In this document: positions 37,977-48,627 of the stretch, one piece after another
Layout: every line of letters begins with the position of its first letter
Numbering within the stretch: position 1 is the stretch's first letter
Assembly: GCA_019359375.1 (NCBI GenBank)
Contig: JAHHHL010000020.1
Location: forward strand, 1-64,000
DNA: 64,000 nucleotides
Reading direction: 5' to 3'
Source of the DNA: Lyngbya sp. HA4199-MV5
GTDB taxonomy: Bacteria > Cyanobacteriota > Cyanobacteriia > Leptolyngbyales > Leptolyngbyaceae
Made by a program: the position numbers and the translations under genes
Notes under the pieces: model-generated
Database searches by the model: none
What the model saw: the letters and a program-made list of their open reading frames with translations, nothing else
Told to the model about the DNA's origin: nothing

Positions 37977-40900
37977 TTACTCGTCGCTCTCGTCCATCTC
38001 ATCTCTGGAGATCGATTCATAGGTGGGTCGAGAAGGTGCGCGCCTACTGCTCACGTCCGCCATGAGATCCACTTCGCTGTCACGACTGGTACCATCTTCG
38101 CGGGTATCGAGCTTATGCACCGCCACATCCAGACAGAGCGATTGAAGCTCGCGCATCAGCACCTTGAAGGATTCGGGAGTACCCGGTCGGGGAATGGCTT
38201 TGCCTTTGACGATCGCATTCAGCGCTTCGTTGCGACCCTGCATATCGTCTGACTTAACGGTCAACAGTTCTTGCAAGGTGTAGGCGGCACCAAAAGCTTC
38301 CAGCGCCCACACTTCCATCTCACCAAAGCGCTGACCACCCTGTTGCGCTTTACCACCCAGGGGTTGCTGCGTCACCAGTGAGTACGGTCCCGTCGAACGC
38401 GCGTGAATCTTGTCATCGACCAGATGCACCAGCTTCAGCATGTATGCTTTGCCCACCGTAACCGGGCGATCGAACGCTTCGCCTGTCCGCCCGTCATACA
38501 CCAGCGTCTTGCCAGCATTGTCTGGCTCAAACAGCCAGTCTTTTGCCAGAATTTCGCTGGCTTCATTCAGCTTGCCGTGAACGGTTTCGCGGGATTTTTC
38601 CTCACCGTGCATTTCGTCAAACGGCACCACCTTGAAGCGCACGTCCAGATTCTCGCCAGCCCAACCCAGTAGGCACTCGTAAACCTGTCCCACGTTCATC
38701 CGGGATGGTACCCCTAGCGGGTTTAGCACAATATCGACTGGCGTACCATCAGGTAGATAGGGCATGTCTTCCGTCGGCAAGATGCGGGAAATAATACCCT
38801 TGTTGCCGTGGCGACCCGCCATCTTGTCGCCCACCTGAATCTTGCGCTTCTGGGCGACGTAGACCCGCACCACCATGTTGGCTCCGGGCGGCAGTTCATC
38901 CCCTTGTTCACGGGTAAAGACGCGCACATCGACAACGCGACCTTTCTCACCATTAGGAACACGCAGAGAGTTATCGCGTACATCTCTGGCTTTCTCACCA
39001 AAGATGGCACGCAGCAGTTTCTCTTCCGGTGGCTGGTCTGATTCCCCTTTGGGGGTGACTTTACCGACCAAAATATCGCCCGCTTCCACCCAGGCACCGA
39101 TGCGAATAATCCCCGTTTCATCCAACTGGCGGAGGGAGTCTTCACCCACGTTGGGAATTTCACGGGTAATTTCTTCAGGTCCCAATTTGGTTTGTCGTGC
39201 CTCAATCTCAAATTTTTCAATGTGGATCGAGGTGTACGTATCGTTGGAAACCAACCGTTCGCAAATCAGGATGGCATCCTCGTAGTTGTAGCCTTCCCAG
39301 GGCATATAGGCGACCAGGATGTTTTGCCCCAGTGCCAATTCGCCCTTCTCAGTAGCAGAGCCATCTGCCAAAACCTGACCCGTCACCACCTTGTCGCCCA
39401 CAAAGACGATCGGGCGCTGGTTCAAGCAAGTGTCCTGGTTCGAGCGCTGATACTTCTGGAGTTGGTATTCAATTTCGCGTCCTTCAGGATTTCGCACCCG
39501 TAGACGATCGGCAGACACATAGGTCACTTCGCCATCGGTACGACTCACGATCACCATCCCGGAGTCCCGCGCTGCCTGTGCCTCTAACCCCGTACCCACC
39601 AATGGGCGCTCTGGACGCAAGAGGGGCACTGCTTGGCGCTGCATGTTTGACCCCATCAGCGCCCGGTTTGCATCATCGTGCTCCAGGAACGGAATCAACG
39701 AGGTTGCCACCGAAATGATCTGCACTGGGGAAACCGCGACATAATCCACTTCATCCCGTGTGGTGGTCGTGAACTCTTGGCGATAGCGCACAGGCACCGT
39801 TTCACCCAGAATGTTACCCGCTTCATCCATCGTGACATCGCCTGCCGCCACGCGCAGATCATCCTCTTCATCCGCCGTCATATAGACAGGAGGGCGATCT
39901 TTGATGATCCGTCCATTTTCGACCGGGTAGAAGGGTGTTTCAATAAAGCCGTAGGCATTCACCCGCGCATGGGTTGCCAGAGAGCCAATCAAGCCAGCGT
40001 TCGGACCTTCTGGCGTTTCGATCGGGCAGATGCGACCGTAGTGAGAGGGATGGATATCTCGCACCGCAAAGCCCGCACGTTCCCGCGTCAGACCACCCGG
40101 TCCAAGAGCACTGAGACGACGCTTGTGAGTCAACTCTGCCAGTGGATTCGTTTGATCCATAAACTGAGAGAGCTGCGAGGAGCCAAAGAACTCCTTAATG
40201 GCTGCCACCAGGGGCTTCGGGTTCACCAACGATGCAGGCGTGAGGGATTCGGCATCCGAAACGGTCATCCGCTCTCGAATGATGCGCTCCAAGCGGTTGA
40301 GACCCACACGCACCTGGTTTTGCAACAGTTCCCCAACCGATCGCACGCGTCGATTGCCCAAATGGTCGATATCGTCGATGCTGCCGATGTCAAATTCCAG
40401 GTTGATGAGATAGTCGATCGCCGCCAGAATATCCTGCGGGGTCAGCACACGAGTGGGTTCTGGGACATTCAGACGCAGCTTTTTGTTGAGCTTATAGCGT
40501 CCCACCTTACCCAGGTCATACCGCTTTGGATCAAAGAAGCGAGAATCGAGCAACTGCTGCCCCCCTGAAACCGTGGGAGGCTCACCGGGACGCAGCTTGC
40601 GGTACAGTTCCATCAGCGCTTCTTCTTCGCCGAACTGCCCTTCTTTTTCGATCGTCTTCTGGAAATACTCAGGGTGACGCAGCGCATCAAAAATTTCGCC
40701 ATCGCTCAAGCCCAGCGCTTTGAGCAGCACTTGCGCCGACAGCTTGCGGGTTTTGTCGATCCGTACCCACACCAGGTCGTTTTTATCCGTCTCAAACTTC
40801 AGCCACGCACCCCGGTTGGGAATCAGGCTGGCATTGTACGTCCGACGACCATTCTTGTCGGTTTCTGACTTGTAGTACACACCAGGGCTGCGGACGATCT

Positions 40901-41276
40901 GGTTGACGATCACGCGCTCTGCACCGTTGATGATGAAGGTGCCGCGATCGGTCATGAGCGGCAAATCACCGATGAAGACTTCCTGCTCCTTAATCTCACC
41001 CGTCTCTTTATTAATCAAACGAGTGGGAACATACATCTGCACGGCATAGGTGCTATCGCGCCGTTTCGCTTCATCTACGTCGTACTTCGGGCGTTTCAGC
41101 TTATAGTCTTTGCCCAGGAAATGGAGTTCCAGCTTGCCTGTGTAGTCTGTAATCGGCGAGAAACTATCGAGTTCTTCAATCAGTCCTTCTTCTAGAAACC
41201 AACGGAAGCTCGCCCGCTGAATTTCAACCAGGTCTGGTAACGTAAAGGCGGGGGGGGTATAAGTCTGCTCAGTCAT
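37977..41276 (-). CDS. rpoB: DNA-directed RNA polymerase subunit beta
   Basis: The 1099-residue protein starts at ATG 41276 ([20 protein letters not shown]), with GAGGAG 7 bases upstream; a GTG at 41297 is also open but less likely. Landmarks are [20 protein letters not shown] (rifampicin region), [45 protein letters not shown] and [20 protein letters not shown]. It is the first polymerase gene of the cluster and pairs with the split beta-prime subunits downstream. Confidence 0.98.
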   Translation of the reverse strand: MTEQTYTPPAFTLPDLVEIQRASFRWFLEEGLIEELDSFSPITDYTGKLELHFLGKDYKLKRPKYDVDEAKRRDSTYAVQMYVPTRLINKETGEIKEQEVFIGDLPLMTDRGTFIINGAERVIVNQIVRSPGVYYKSETDKNGRRTYNASLIPNRGAWLKFETDKNDLVWVRIDKTRKLSAQVLLKALGLSDGEIFDALRHPEYFQKTIEKEGQFGEEEALMELYRKLRPGEPPTVSGGQQLLDSRFFDPKRYDLGKVGRYKLNKKLRLNVPEPTRVLTPQDILAAIDYLINLEFDIGSIDDIDHLGNRRVRSVGELLQNQVRVGLNRLERIIRERMTVSDAESLTPASLVNPKPLVAAIKEFFGSSQLSQFMDQTNPLAELTHKRRLSALGPGGLTRERAGFAVRDIHPSHYGRICPIETPEGPNAGLIGSLATHARVNAYGFIETPFYPVENGRIIKDRPPVYMTADEEDDLRVAAGDVTMDEAGNILGETVPVRYRQEFTTTTRDEVDYVAVSPVQIISVATSLIPFLEHDDANRALMGSNMQRQAVPLLRPERPLVGTGLEAQAARDSGMVIVSRTDGEVTYVSADRLRVRNPEGREIEYQLQKYQRSNQDTCLNQRPIVFVGDKVVTGQVLADGSATEKGELALGQNILVAYMPWEGYNYEDAILICERLVSNDTYTSIHIEKFEIEARQTKLGPEEITREIPNVGEDSLRQLDETGIIRIGAWVEAGDILVGKVTPKGESDQPPEEKLLRAIFGEKARDVRDNSLRVPNGEKGRVVDVRVFTREQGDELPPGANMVVRVYVAQKRKIQVGDKMAGRHGNKGIISRILPTEDMPYLPDGTPVDIVLNPLGVPSRMNVGQVYECLLGWAGENLDVRFKVVPFDEMHGEEKSRETVHGKLNEASEILAKDWLFEPDNAGKTLVYDGRTGEAFDRPVTVGKAYMLKLVHLVDDKIHARSTGPYSLVTQQPLGGKAQQGGQRFGEMEVWALEAFGAAYTLQELLTVKSDDMQGRNEALNAIVKGKAIPRPGTPESFKVLMRELQSLCLDVAVHKLDTREDGTSRDSEVDLMADVSSRRAPSRPTYESISRDEMDESDE

Positions 41277-41731
41277 GCGTCTCCTCAAAGGGGTCACGCC
41301 CAGCGCGAGTCCCAGATTTTACGTGGTTTGTACAAAAACGTCAATACAAAATGCCTGGATTCCAGCAAGAACCCAAGAGACAGGGGTATTCAGTTAAAGA
41401 GGTATTTGACAGCTCAGGGCAGTCTCCGATAGTGAATAGGTGATAGACGCGGCATGTGCATCATTCATTAAACGTTTCAAGCGCTCGCCTTGGGAAACAA
41501 TGAATCCAGGAGTACCCGCTCACACGTAGTTACTCCAACAGCAGAAGAGGATGGGTAGGAGTGGCAAACCCTTTCATACAGCAAGTCATTATGCAATAGA
41601 CAAATCCTCATTACATTATGGCGCAGAGAACCACGTTTTGTGTGGTAAGCAATAGCAAAATTTTGCAACTCAGTCAACAGTGCCGTAACGAATCCTGAAA
41701 CATGTGGGTGAAATGACCGCCTCGCAGAGGA
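41277..41731. other. Gene-free interval upstream of rpoB
   Basis: These 455 bases between tatD and rpoB presumably hold the rpoB promoter and a long leader. I see no RNA gene, no strong hairpin with T-tract and no supported ORF; minus-strand frames at 41477-41889 lack motifs. In other cyanobacteria tatD lies close to rpoB as well, so the spacing is not unusual. Confidence 0.4.
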
Positions 41732-42538
41732 TTAGCTAGCCGCGATCGCCAGATCAGGTATCGGCAGACCAAACAGACGGCAGGCGTTTTGAGTCGTTTG
41801 CGCTGCCAATGCCTCCAAAGACACGTCCCGTAACTGAGCCACCTGTGCCGCAACATGCTGGACATAAGCAGGCTCATTGCGTTTACCACGCTGAGGCACT
41901 GGAGCCAGAAAGGGGCAATCCGTTTCGATGAGCAAGCGATCGCTGGGCACCATTTGCGCCGACTGATGAATTTGGGTTGCTTTGGGAAACGTGACCGTAC
42001 CGCTAAAGCTAATCCAAAGACCCAGATCCAGGAACCATTGGGTTTCTTCGGGAGTGCCGCCCCAGCAGTGCATCACACCCTTTACAGAACCGTGCTGGCT
42101 CCAGAAGTTTTTCAGGAGAACCGCCATCGGTTCTGCCGCGTCTCGACAGTGAATGATAACCGGGAGATTCAACTGTTGAGCAATCTTTAGCTGCGACTCA
42201 AAGGCGAGTTGCTGTTGCTCAACGTTGTTCGCCTTGAAGAAATCCAAACCTGTCTCACCAATGGCAACCACTCGGCGATCAGACTGAGCTAACCTCAAGA
42301 TTTCATGAGCAGAGATAGCCGTCCACTTCTCTTCAACATCTAGCGGATGCAGTCCCACAGCAAAAAAAAGTTCTGGAAACCGATCGGCTAACGACCGAAT
42401 CACCGGAAACTCAGACGGCTCAACGCACGAATGCACCAGGCGAACAACGCCAGCCGATCGCCAACGAGTCGCAACCGCATCTAAGTCCGGCTGAAACGAA
42501 TCGAAGTTAATGTGTACATGAGTATCGATCAACTGCAT
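41732..42538 (-). CDS. tatD: TatD family metal-dependent hydrolase/DNase
   Basis: The 268-residue TIM-barrel hydrolase has DTHVHINFD (metal HxH), [41 protein letters not shown] and [11 protein letters not shown]. All metal ligands are present. Family members act as 3'-5' exonucleases or deoxyribonucleases. It lies between rpsT and rpoB on the same strand, the conserved cyanobacterial order. Confidence 0.93.
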   Translation of the reverse strand: MQLIDTHVHINFDSFQPDLDAVATRWRSAGVVRLVHSCVEPSEFPVIRSLADRFPELFFAVGLHPLDVEEKWTAISAHEILRLAQSDRRVVAIGETGLDFFKANNVEQQQLAFESQLKIAQQLNLPVIIHCRDAAEPMAVLLKNFWSQHGSVKGVMHCWGGTPEETQWFLDLGLWISFSGTVTFPKATQIHQSAQMVPSDRLLIETDCPFLAPVPQRGKRNEPAYVQHVAAQVAQLRDVSLEALAAQTTQNACRLFGLPIPDLAIAAS

Positions 42539-42622
42539 GAAACAAACGTTAGGGACTGGCGGCTGAGATCAGGGCAGCAACTCAAAAGGTAGCTACCTCC
42601 ATTGGCACCTGAAACCTAATCT

Positions 42623-42925
42623 TCAAGAAACTGACCGAGCGGGTTCATGTTTTTTCAAAGCGCGTGCAATCAGCGACTTCTTACGAGCACCAGTGTTTGG
42701 GTGCAACGCACCACGCTTAATCGCTTTGTCGATCTTGCTGTAAGCCTCTGCCTGAGCCTTTTGAACCTCTTGCTCTAGTTCAGAGGTTGGACTAGCAGCG
42801 TACTTACTTACTGCGGCAAGATATTTCTTGGTCAGCGTCTTCACGGCTGACTTATAGCTTTTATTGCGTAGGCGATTGCGTTCAGCGATTTCGACGCGCT
42901 TAATAGCAGACTTAATATTAGCCAC
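42623..42925 (-). CDS. rpsT: 30S ribosomal protein S20
   Basis: The protein has 100 residues from GTG 42925 ([20 protein letters not shown]), with AGGA 8 bases upstream; the longer upstream frame is not used. It has the typical Lys-rich helical pattern and [16 protein letters not shown] near the end. S20 binds 16S rRNA early in small-subunit assembly. It heads the rpsT-tatD-rpoBC cluster and is divergent from hisD. Confidence 0.96.
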   Translation of the reverse strand: MANIKSAIKRVEIAERNRLRNKSYKSAVKTLTKKYLAAVSKYAASPTSELEQEVQKAQAEAYSKIDKAIKRGALHPNTGARKKSLIARALKKHEPARSVS

Positions 42926-43147
42926 AGTTAAATCCTGAGATCCCTTCGATTGAATATGGATGACGTGAGCGTACCAGACGCTAGACAAATAACTATAGCA
43001 TCTCCTTTTCAGGATAGCGTGATCCCCAAAAAATCCAGGTTAAGCTAGAGTAGCGAATACAGATGTGTCTGTCATCCAGCGTTTTTCGCAATGCCCCTTC
43101 ACCTCTGTTTTCGCAAGGCAATCTCTTAAGTCTGGCACTCCTACTCC

Positions 43148-44461
43148 ATGCTGCGAATCATCACTCAGCGGGCTGAGGCACGAACTGAATTGCGACGGAT
43201 CTGCGATCGCATTCACGATGATCAGGTCGTTCACAAAGAAGCGACGGTACGAGAAGTGCTTCAGGCTGTGAAGCGCCAGGGTGACCGGGCTGTACTGCAC
43301 TATACCGCTGAATTCGATCGCCTCACCTTGAAGCCTGAAGACCTACGCATCAGTGGGTCTGAGCTGGATGCGGCGTATCAACAGGTGTCTAAAGAACTGC
43401 TGGACGCGATTCGGTTGGCTTGTCGCAAGATCGAAGCCTTTCACCGTCAACGGATGCCCAAGAGCTGGGTGCAGTTTGAAGAGGACGAGGTCGTGCTGGG
43501 CAAGCGCTACACCCCGGTTGATTGCGCGGGGTTGTATGTACCGGGTGGACAAGCCGCTTATCCCAGCACTGTGCTCATGAATGCGGTGCCCGCCAAGGTA
43601 GCCAACGTCCCTCGGATTGTGATGGTGACACCGCCCAGCGCCGAAAAAACCATTCATCCCGCTGTTTTGGTAGCGGCACAAGAGGCGGGGGTTGAAGAAA
43701 TCTATCGGGTGGGGGGTGCCCAGGCGATCGCGGCGCTTGCTTTTGGAACAGAGACCATTCCGAAAGTGGATGTGATCACGGGACCTGGCAATATTTACGT
43801 TACGCTTGCCAAGAAGTTGGTGTACGGCACGGTGGGGATCGACTCTTTAGCAGGTCCCTCGGAAGTGCTGATCATTGCTGATAAGGTGGCGAACCCAGTG
43901 CATGTCGCGGCGGATATGTTGGCGCAGGCAGAACACGACCAAATGGCTGCTGCAATCTTGCTGACCGATGACTCGGTGCTGGCGCGCAAGGTGGTAGATG
44001 AAGTGGAACGTCAATTGATTGACCACCCGCGACGGCTGCTCACCGAAAAAGCGATCGCTCATTATGGGCTGGTAGTGGTGGTGGAATCACTGGCAGATGC
44101 AGCGGAGTTATCCAACGAGTTTGCGCCTGAACACCTGGAGCTTGAAATCGCTGATCCCTGGGGCTTACTGGAAAAGATTCGTCATGCTGGCGCAATCTTT
44201 CTGGGCTGCTCGACCCCCGAAGCGGTGGGAGACTATCTGGCTGGTCCGAACCATACCTTACCAACATCAGGTTCTGCTCGATACGCATCAGCTTTGAGCG
44301 TGGAAACCTTTATGAAGCACTCTAGCCTGGTGCAATATTCTCAGACCGCCTTACAAAAAGTGGCGGGCGCGATCGATGTGCTGGCAACGGCAGAAGGGTT
44401 GTATTCTCATGCGGCTTCGATACGCTACCGGGTACGGGGTAATCTCAACCCGGAAGCGTAA
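43148..44461 (+). CDS. hisD: Histidinol dehydrogenase
   Basis: The 437-residue enzyme catalyses the last two steps of histidine synthesis (histidinol to histidine, NAD-dependent, zinc). Signatures are YVPGGQAAYPSTVLMNA, EIYRVGGAQAIAALAFGTE, VDVITGPGNIYVTLAKK, IDSLAGPSEVLIIAD and PNHTLPTSGSARY. The length is normal. It is divergent from rpsT. Its product acts in the same pathway as the hisG gene near 56.6 kb, but the two are not linked. Confidence 0.97.
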   Translation: MLRIITQRAEARTELRRICDRIHDDQVVHKEATVREVLQAVKRQGDRAVLHYTAEFDRLTLKPEDLRISGSELDAAYQQVSKELLDAIRLACRKIEAFHRQRMPKSWVQFEEDEVVLGKRYTPVDCAGLYVPGGQAAYPSTVLMNAVPAKVANVPRIVMVTPPSAEKTIHPAVLVAAQEAGVEEIYRVGGAQAIAALAFGTETIPKVDVITGPGNIYVTLAKKLVYGTVGIDSLAGPSEVLIIADKVANPVHVAADMLAQAEHDQMAAAILLTDDSVLARKVVDEVERQLIDHPRRLLTEKAIAHYGLVVVVESLADAAELSNEFAPEHLELEIADPWGLLEKIRHAGAIFLGCSTPEAVGDYLAGPNHTLPTSGSARYASALSVETFMKHSSLVQYSQTALQKVAGAIDVLATAEGLYSHAASIRYRVRGNLNPEA

Positions 44462-44503
44462 GGAGATTTCTAGCAAACAAGATCCCTTACTCAGCCGCAC
44501 ATT

Positions 44504-44528
44504 CCTTAGTAAATCCACGATCCTAAGG
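44504..44528. repeat. Short inverted repeat, remnant of family B
   Basis: CCTTAG and CCTAAGG flank TAAATCCACGAT. The right part is the inverse of the family-B left end, so this is a solo end left after internal deletion. It lies between the hisD stop and the end of the convergent thioredoxin gene and may act as a hairpin there. Confidence 0.5.
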
Positions 44529-44540
44529 TGCGCCAACGGG

Positions 44541-45023
44541 CTAGAAGCTGCGTGATCCCTTATAGCCAGAGGCGTTTGCAAGATCGATGAGTCCTTGCGT
44601 CCCTTCATAGGTCTTACCCTTGATCTTCCAGGTCGGATAGCCTTCGATTTTTGCTGCTTTGCAGAGGGCAGGGCGGGCATTTTTGCCGTCTTCAGCACAT
44701 TCGATGTAGGGCAGTTGAGCCGCTGCTTTGTTCCCAAAGAGTTGGAGTTGCTCATGGCAGTGCGGACACCAGTAGGCTCCATACATTTTGGCTCCGACAC
44801 GTTTTAAATGCTTTGCCAGCTCGATCGCAGCCGCACTAGAGGTTGTTGTCACAGGAGGCACTGTTGCGCTTGCTTGAGCGATCACTGCTGGCGCGATCGC
44901 TGTTTCCGGCGCTTTCTCCTTGATGCCAGCGCTATCTACCCTCAACTGCACACTGCCGATCGCAAGTCCTAACCCTGCACCCACAAACGCAACTACCAGG
45001 CCAAAAGCATACACTGGTTTCAT
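44541..45023 (-). CDS. Membrane-anchored thioredoxin-fold protein with CPHC motif
   Basis: The 160-residue protein has an N-terminal signal or anchor helix (AFGLVVAFVGAGLGLAIG) and an Ala/Thr/Pro-rich spacer. The C-terminal thioredoxin-like domain has KMYGAYWCPHCHEQLQLFG and a cis-Pro in IEGYPTWKIKGKTYEG. It closely resembles the thioredoxin domain fused to VKOR-type disulphide reductases in cyanobacteria, but here it stands alone. It likely handles disulphides on the periplasmic or lumenal side. Its partner is not in the window. Confidence 0.8.
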   Translation of the reverse strand: MKPVYAFGLVVAFVGAGLGLAIGSVQLRVDSAGIKEKAPETAIAPAVIAQASATVPPVTTTSSAAAIELAKHLKRVGAKMYGAYWCPHCHEQLQLFGNKAAAQLPYIECAEDGKNARPALCKAAKIEGYPTWKIKGKTYEGTQGLIDLANASGYKGSRSF

Positions 45024-45130
45024 AAACGCTTCCTCAAATCTGAACGCTTGCTGCTTGCTTAAGCTTTATCCTGTAGAGACTAACCCATCAAAAAGGCTTT
45101 AGCGCAAGAACTGTTGTAACGTCACCCAGA

Positions 45131-45508
45131 TCACTCTGCGAGAAACTGACGGAGGCGCAGCAAGGTAGCCGTCTGAGCCAGATTGAGTGGCAAAAGGGAG
45201 ATTCCTTCCAGCCGAGATTGCACCCAGCCATCGCCCCAGTACCACTCGTGAAACCCATCAATGCCCTTGCTTAAAAGCAACTGCAGACAATCGGTTTCGA
45301 CCTGTTCGACCACTTGCTGAATGGCGATCGGTCCTGCCCAAGTCGTAAATGTTAAACCGGGATGCAGATGTTCGGGTAGCCCTCGATCCAGGCGCAAAGG
45401 CGATAACCACTGCTGCAACTTGGCTGAATCAGTCAAACTTTGGCGTAGCGTCTGCTCTGATGCGGCTACTTCGATTCGGAGGCTACTTTGCTGAAAGGTA
45501 CCAAGCAT
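45131..45508 (-). CDS. Hypothetical protein, possibly SRPBCC-like
   Basis: The 125-residue soluble protein begins MLGTFQQSSLRIEVAASEQT. It continues AKLQQWLSPLRLDRGLPEHL, FTTWAGPIAIQQVVEQVE, and a Trp-rich EWYWGDGWVQSRLEGISLLP, then a C-terminal helix. The layout (strand, helix, meandering strands, C-terminal helix) resembles SRPBCC/START-like folds, but I cannot assign a family with certainty. It is divergent from hslO, 261 bases away. Confidence 0.6.
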   Translation of the reverse strand: MLGTFQQSSLRIEVAASEQTLRQSLTDSAKLQQWLSPLRLDRGLPEHLHPGLTFTTWAGPIAIQQVVEQVETDCLQLLLSKGIDGFHEWYWGDGWVQSRLEGISLLPLNLAQTATLLRLRQFLAE

Positions 45509-45769
45509 AGGGAAGGGGCGATCGCCAAAAGGACTCTTTATAGTATGCCAAACATCGTGGAAGCGCGTTTCTGCGCCTACAGCCCCCGACGACGCAGACC
45601 TCCTAACGTAAAGCCGTTTGGTTCGTCAGGATGACGCGCCCCTAGAGGATCCCATCTTCAAAGCTGCGATCGTGCGGATTCAGCAACTCAGCGTGTTCAT
45701 CTCCGCCTGCTCTGCACACAGCGTCTTAGAATAGATAAGAAAGACTATTAAGAAACGTAAGGAATTTTC

Positions 45770-46675
45770 ATGGCTGATCAGCTCATGCGTGCAACCGCCG
45801 CCAGGGGAGGTATCCGAGCCGTGGGAGCCATCACCCCTCGACTTACCGAAGAAGCAAGACGGCGGCATAATCTTTCCTATGTTGCCACTGCCGCGTTAGG
45901 TCGTACGATGACTGCCGGACTGCTCCTCGCATCTAGCATGAAGCGTCCAGAGTCAAGAGTCAACATTCGTGTGCGTGGCAATGGTCCATTGGGTGGCATT
46001 TTGATCGACGCGGGTCTGGATGGCACAGTACGCGGCTATGTGGATCGCCCCACGATCGAGTTGCCTCCTAATGCCAAAGGGAAGCTAGATGTAGGGGGCG
46101 CAGTTGGGCAGGAGGGCTATGTCTATGTGGTGCGCGATGTTGGCTATGGCTACCCGTATTCGAGTACTGTAGAGTTGGTTTCGGGCGAAATTGGTGACGA
46201 TCTCACCCATTACCTCGTCACATCTGAGCAAACGCCTTCAGCGCTTGTCTTAGGGGTCTTTGTTGAAGAAAGTGGCGTGACGGCAGCGGGTGGGTTGCTC
46301 ATTCAAGTCTTGCCAAAAGCAGCTAGCGACGAGGCACTGGTCGAACTGTTGGAATCCCGGATCTCATCGCTCTCAGGCTTTACCCCTTTGTTGCAAGAAG
46401 GCAAAACGCTGGCTGACATTTTTGAGCAGCTTTTAGGTGACGTGGGGCTAGAGATTTTACCAGAGGTGCAACTGCTGAGATTTCACTGCCGTTGCTCGTT
46501 CGATCGTGCTCTTGGCGCGCTGAAGCTGTTTAGTACAACCGAGTTACAAGACATGATTGAGCAAGACAATGGCGCAGAAGCCATTTGCCATTTCTGCGGG
46601 AACGTTTATCGGGCAAGCAGCGAAGAACTCGCCCAAATCATCGACGATCGCCAGACGGAAACGTCACAGGGCTAG
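45770..46675 (+). CDS. hslO: Redox-regulated chaperone Hsp33
   Basis: The 301-residue holdase starts MADQLMRATAARGGIRAVGA and has the core NIRVRGNGPLGGILIDA. The C-terminal zinc switch is FHCRCSFDRA plus EAICHFCGNVY (CxC and CxxC), all four cysteines intact. Oxidation releases zinc and activates the chaperone. The TAG stop is the target duplication of the MITE that follows, and the same stop would exist without the insertion. Confidence 0.95.
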   Translation: MADQLMRATAARGGIRAVGAITPRLTEEARRRHNLSYVATAALGRTMTAGLLLASSMKRPESRVNIRVRGNGPLGGILIDAGLDGTVRGYVDRPTIELPPNAKGKLDVGGAVGQEGYVYVVRDVGYGYPYSSTVELVSGEIGDDLTHYLVTSEQTPSALVLGVFVEESGVTAAGGLLIQVLPKAASDEALVELLESRISSLSGFTPLLQEGKTLADIFEQLLGDVGLEILPEVQLLRFHCRCSFDRALGALKLFSTTELQDMIEQDNGAEAICHFCGNVYRASSEELAQIIDDRQTETSQG

Positions 46676-46801
46676 GGCGTGTCATCAATTAGCTCTGAAA
46701 CCTTGCGATATCAGCAGTGTCACGCCCGTCCCAACACACCAGGCTAGGGGCTGGAACCCTTACTGCAAGCAATGTGTAGAGTAATTGATGACAGCCCCTA
46801 G
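46672..46801. mobile_element. IS5-like MITE, family A, copy 3
   Basis: This 130-bp copy has intact CTAG duplications (46672-46675, 46798-46801) and ends GGGCGTGTCATCAATTA / GGGCTGTCATCAATTA. It is very close to copy 1, so both insertions are young. It abuts the hslO stop. Confidence 0.85.
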
Positions 46802-46883
46802 CTTACTCTCGGCAAGCTCGCCCAGGGAAAAACTAGCTCAAAGGTTAGTTACCGTTCGAGTCAGGGTCTGGTCGAACTTTAAT

Positions 46884-47075
46884 CTAGCTAAAAATGGCGC
46901 TATTCAAGCTGAAGGTTTGATTCCTCACGGCATTCCAGGCGATCTTGTGCGCTTTTGCTTCCTCGCCGTACCATTGAATAGCGCAGTTAAATGCAACCCG
47001 GTAAAGGTTTTGCGATGCTTCTGAGAGACGATCGCGAACACCACTAGGCAAATCTTGATTTGAGATGTAAGACAT
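46884..47075 (-). CDS. chaB: ChaB family protein
   Basis: The 63-residue protein begins MSYISNQDLPSGVRDRLSEA, then QNLYRVAFNCAIQWYGEEAK and AHKIAWNAVRNQTF. This is the ChaB fold pattern (D-L-P at the start, A-F-N helix, A-H-x-x-A-W-x-A-V at the end). The cellular role is unclear; ChaB is named from the E. coli cation-transport region. It is convergent with hslO and divergent from hemL. Confidence 0.8.
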   Translation of the reverse strand: MSYISNQDLPSGVRDRLSEASQNLYRVAFNCAIQWYGEEAKAHKIAWNAVRNQTFSLNSAIFS

Positions 47076-47205
47076 GACGATTACCCCGTCCTGGCAAATG
47101 GGATAATGGCATGATAATTCGTCGCCAAGAATTGTACACCCTCTTTAGACTGAGACTTTGTTCTTAAAGTGGAAAGTTCAGTCCAGGAATGTTAAGGAGA
47201 TCACT

Positions 47206-48504
47206 TTGATTACTAGCAGCTTGAATACAACCAAATCAGAAGAAATTTTTGCCGTCGCCCAAAAACTCATGCCCGGAGGGGTTAGCTCTCCTGTACGTGC
47301 CTTCAAGTCTGTGGGCGGACAGCCGATCGTGTTTGACCACGTTAAAGGAGCCTATGCCTGGGACGTAGATGGGAACCGCTACATCGATTACATCGGCACC
47401 TGGGGACCTGCGATCTGCGGTCATGCCCATCCTGCGGTGCTGCAAGCGCTACATGAGGCGCTGGAGAAAGGGACGAGTTTTGGTGCTCCCTCTAGCCTGG
47501 AAAATGTCCTGGCAGAGATGGTCATTGATGCGGTTCCTGGCATTGAAATGGTGCGCTTTGTAAACTCCGGCACCGAAGCCTGCATGTCGGTGTTGCGTCT
47601 GATGCGTGCCTTCACAGGGAGAGAGAAAATCATCAAGTTTGAAGGGTGCTATCACGGGCACGCCGACATGTTTCTGGTGAAAGCGGGATCGGGTGTCGCC
47701 ACGCTGGGACTCCCCGACTCTCCTGGTGTGCCTAAATCGACGACCGATAACACGCTCACCGCTCCTTTTAATAATTTGGAAGCCGTTAAAGCTTTATTTG
47801 AAGCGAATCCTGGTGCGATCGCAGGGGTGATCTTGGAGCCGATCGTGGGCAACGCAGGCTTTATCCCACCTGATGCAGGCTTTCTGCCAGGGTTGCAGGA
47901 AATTGCCCGTGAGCATGGCGCACTCCTGGTCTTTGATGAAGTCATGACAGGCTTCCGCATTGCCTATGGTGGCGCTCAAGAAAAGTTTGGTATTACCCCA
48001 GACCTCACCACTTTGGGCAAGATCATTGGCGGCGGTTTACCCGTTGGTGCCTATGGCGGACGGCGAGACATTATGGCAATGGTTGCCCCGGCTGGACCCA
48101 TGTATCAGGCTGGCACCCTATCAGGAAATCCACTGGCAATGACAGCAGGCATCAAAACCCTGGAGCTACTGCGTCAACCAGGTACCTATGATCAGCTCGA
48201 TCGCATTACAAAGCGGCTGGCAACTGGGCTGCTCGACATCGCTAAAGAAACGGGACATGCAGCCTGCGGTGGACAAATCAGCGGCATGTTTGGCTTTTTC
48301 TTCACCGAAGGTCCGGTACACAATTACGAAGATGCCAAACAGTCTGATCTAGGCAAGTTCAGCCGTTTCCACCGTGGCATGTTAGAGCGTGGCGTTTATC
48401 TGGCACCCTCCCAATTTGAAGCGGGCTTTACCTCGCTGGCGCATACGGATGCAGACGTTGACCATACGTTAGAAGCTGCAAGAGCGGTATTATCGAGCCT
48501 TTAG
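47206..48504 (+). CDS. hemL: Glutamate-1-semialdehyde 2,1-aminomutase
   Basis: The 432-residue PLP enzyme makes 5-aminolevulinate for haem and chlorophyll. I chose TTG 47206 ([15 protein letters not shown]) because AAGGAG lies 6 bases upstream and relatives begin there; the open frame extends to 47158 without support. Motifs are [57 protein letters not shown] and [16 protein letters not shown] with the PLP lysine. Confidence 0.95.
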   Translation: MITSSLNTTKSEEIFAVAQKLMPGGVSSPVRAFKSVGGQPIVFDHVKGAYAWDVDGNRYIDYIGTWGPAICGHAHPAVLQALHEALEKGTSFGAPSSLENVLAEMVIDAVPGIEMVRFVNSGTEACMSVLRLMRAFTGREKIIKFEGCYHGHADMFLVKAGSGVATLGLPDSPGVPKSTTDNTLTAPFNNLEAVKALFEANPGAIAGVILEPIVGNAGFIPPDAGFLPGLQEIAREHGALLVFDEVMTGFRIAYGGAQEKFGITPDLTTLGKIIGGGLPVGAYGGRRDIMAMVAPAGPMYQAGTLSGNPLAMTAGIKTLELLRQPGTYDQLDRITKRLATGLLDIAKETGHAACGGQISGMFGFFFTEGPVHNYEDAKQSDLGKFSRFHRGMLERGVYLAPSQFEAGFTSLAHTDADVDHTLEAARAVLSSL

Positions 48505-48526
48505 GTTTCGTACACCCTTGAGTTGA

Positions 48527-48590
48527 GGCAGAGGGCAGGAGGCAGAAGGCAAACCTTAGTCTTCTTTACTTCCGCCCTCTGCCTTCTGCC
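48527..48590. terminator. Inverted GGCAGA-type repeat between convergent genes
   Basis: GGCAGAGGGC (48527-48536) pairs with GCCCTCTGCC (48574-48583), and GGCAGAAGGC (48541-48550) with GCCTTCTGCC (48581-48590), each 10 bp perfect. The heptamer-like GGCAGAG/GGCAGAA units are short repeats typical of cyanobacteria. It sits between the stops of hemL and the glycosyltransferase and could end transcription from both sides. Confidence 0.5.
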
Positions 48591-48627
48591 TGTTCGCGAC
48601 GGTACTCTACTTGACTTCTAATCGTCC

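Noticed and set aside
39678-40568. 296-residue plus-strand open frame
   Set aside because: Antisense shadow of rpoB, with Arg/His/Gln-rich composition typical of a mirrored coding sequence.
41277-41731. tRNA or other structured RNA upstream of rpoB
   Set aside because: I looked for cloverleaf arms, a CCA end and T-loop TTCGA-type motifs and saw none.
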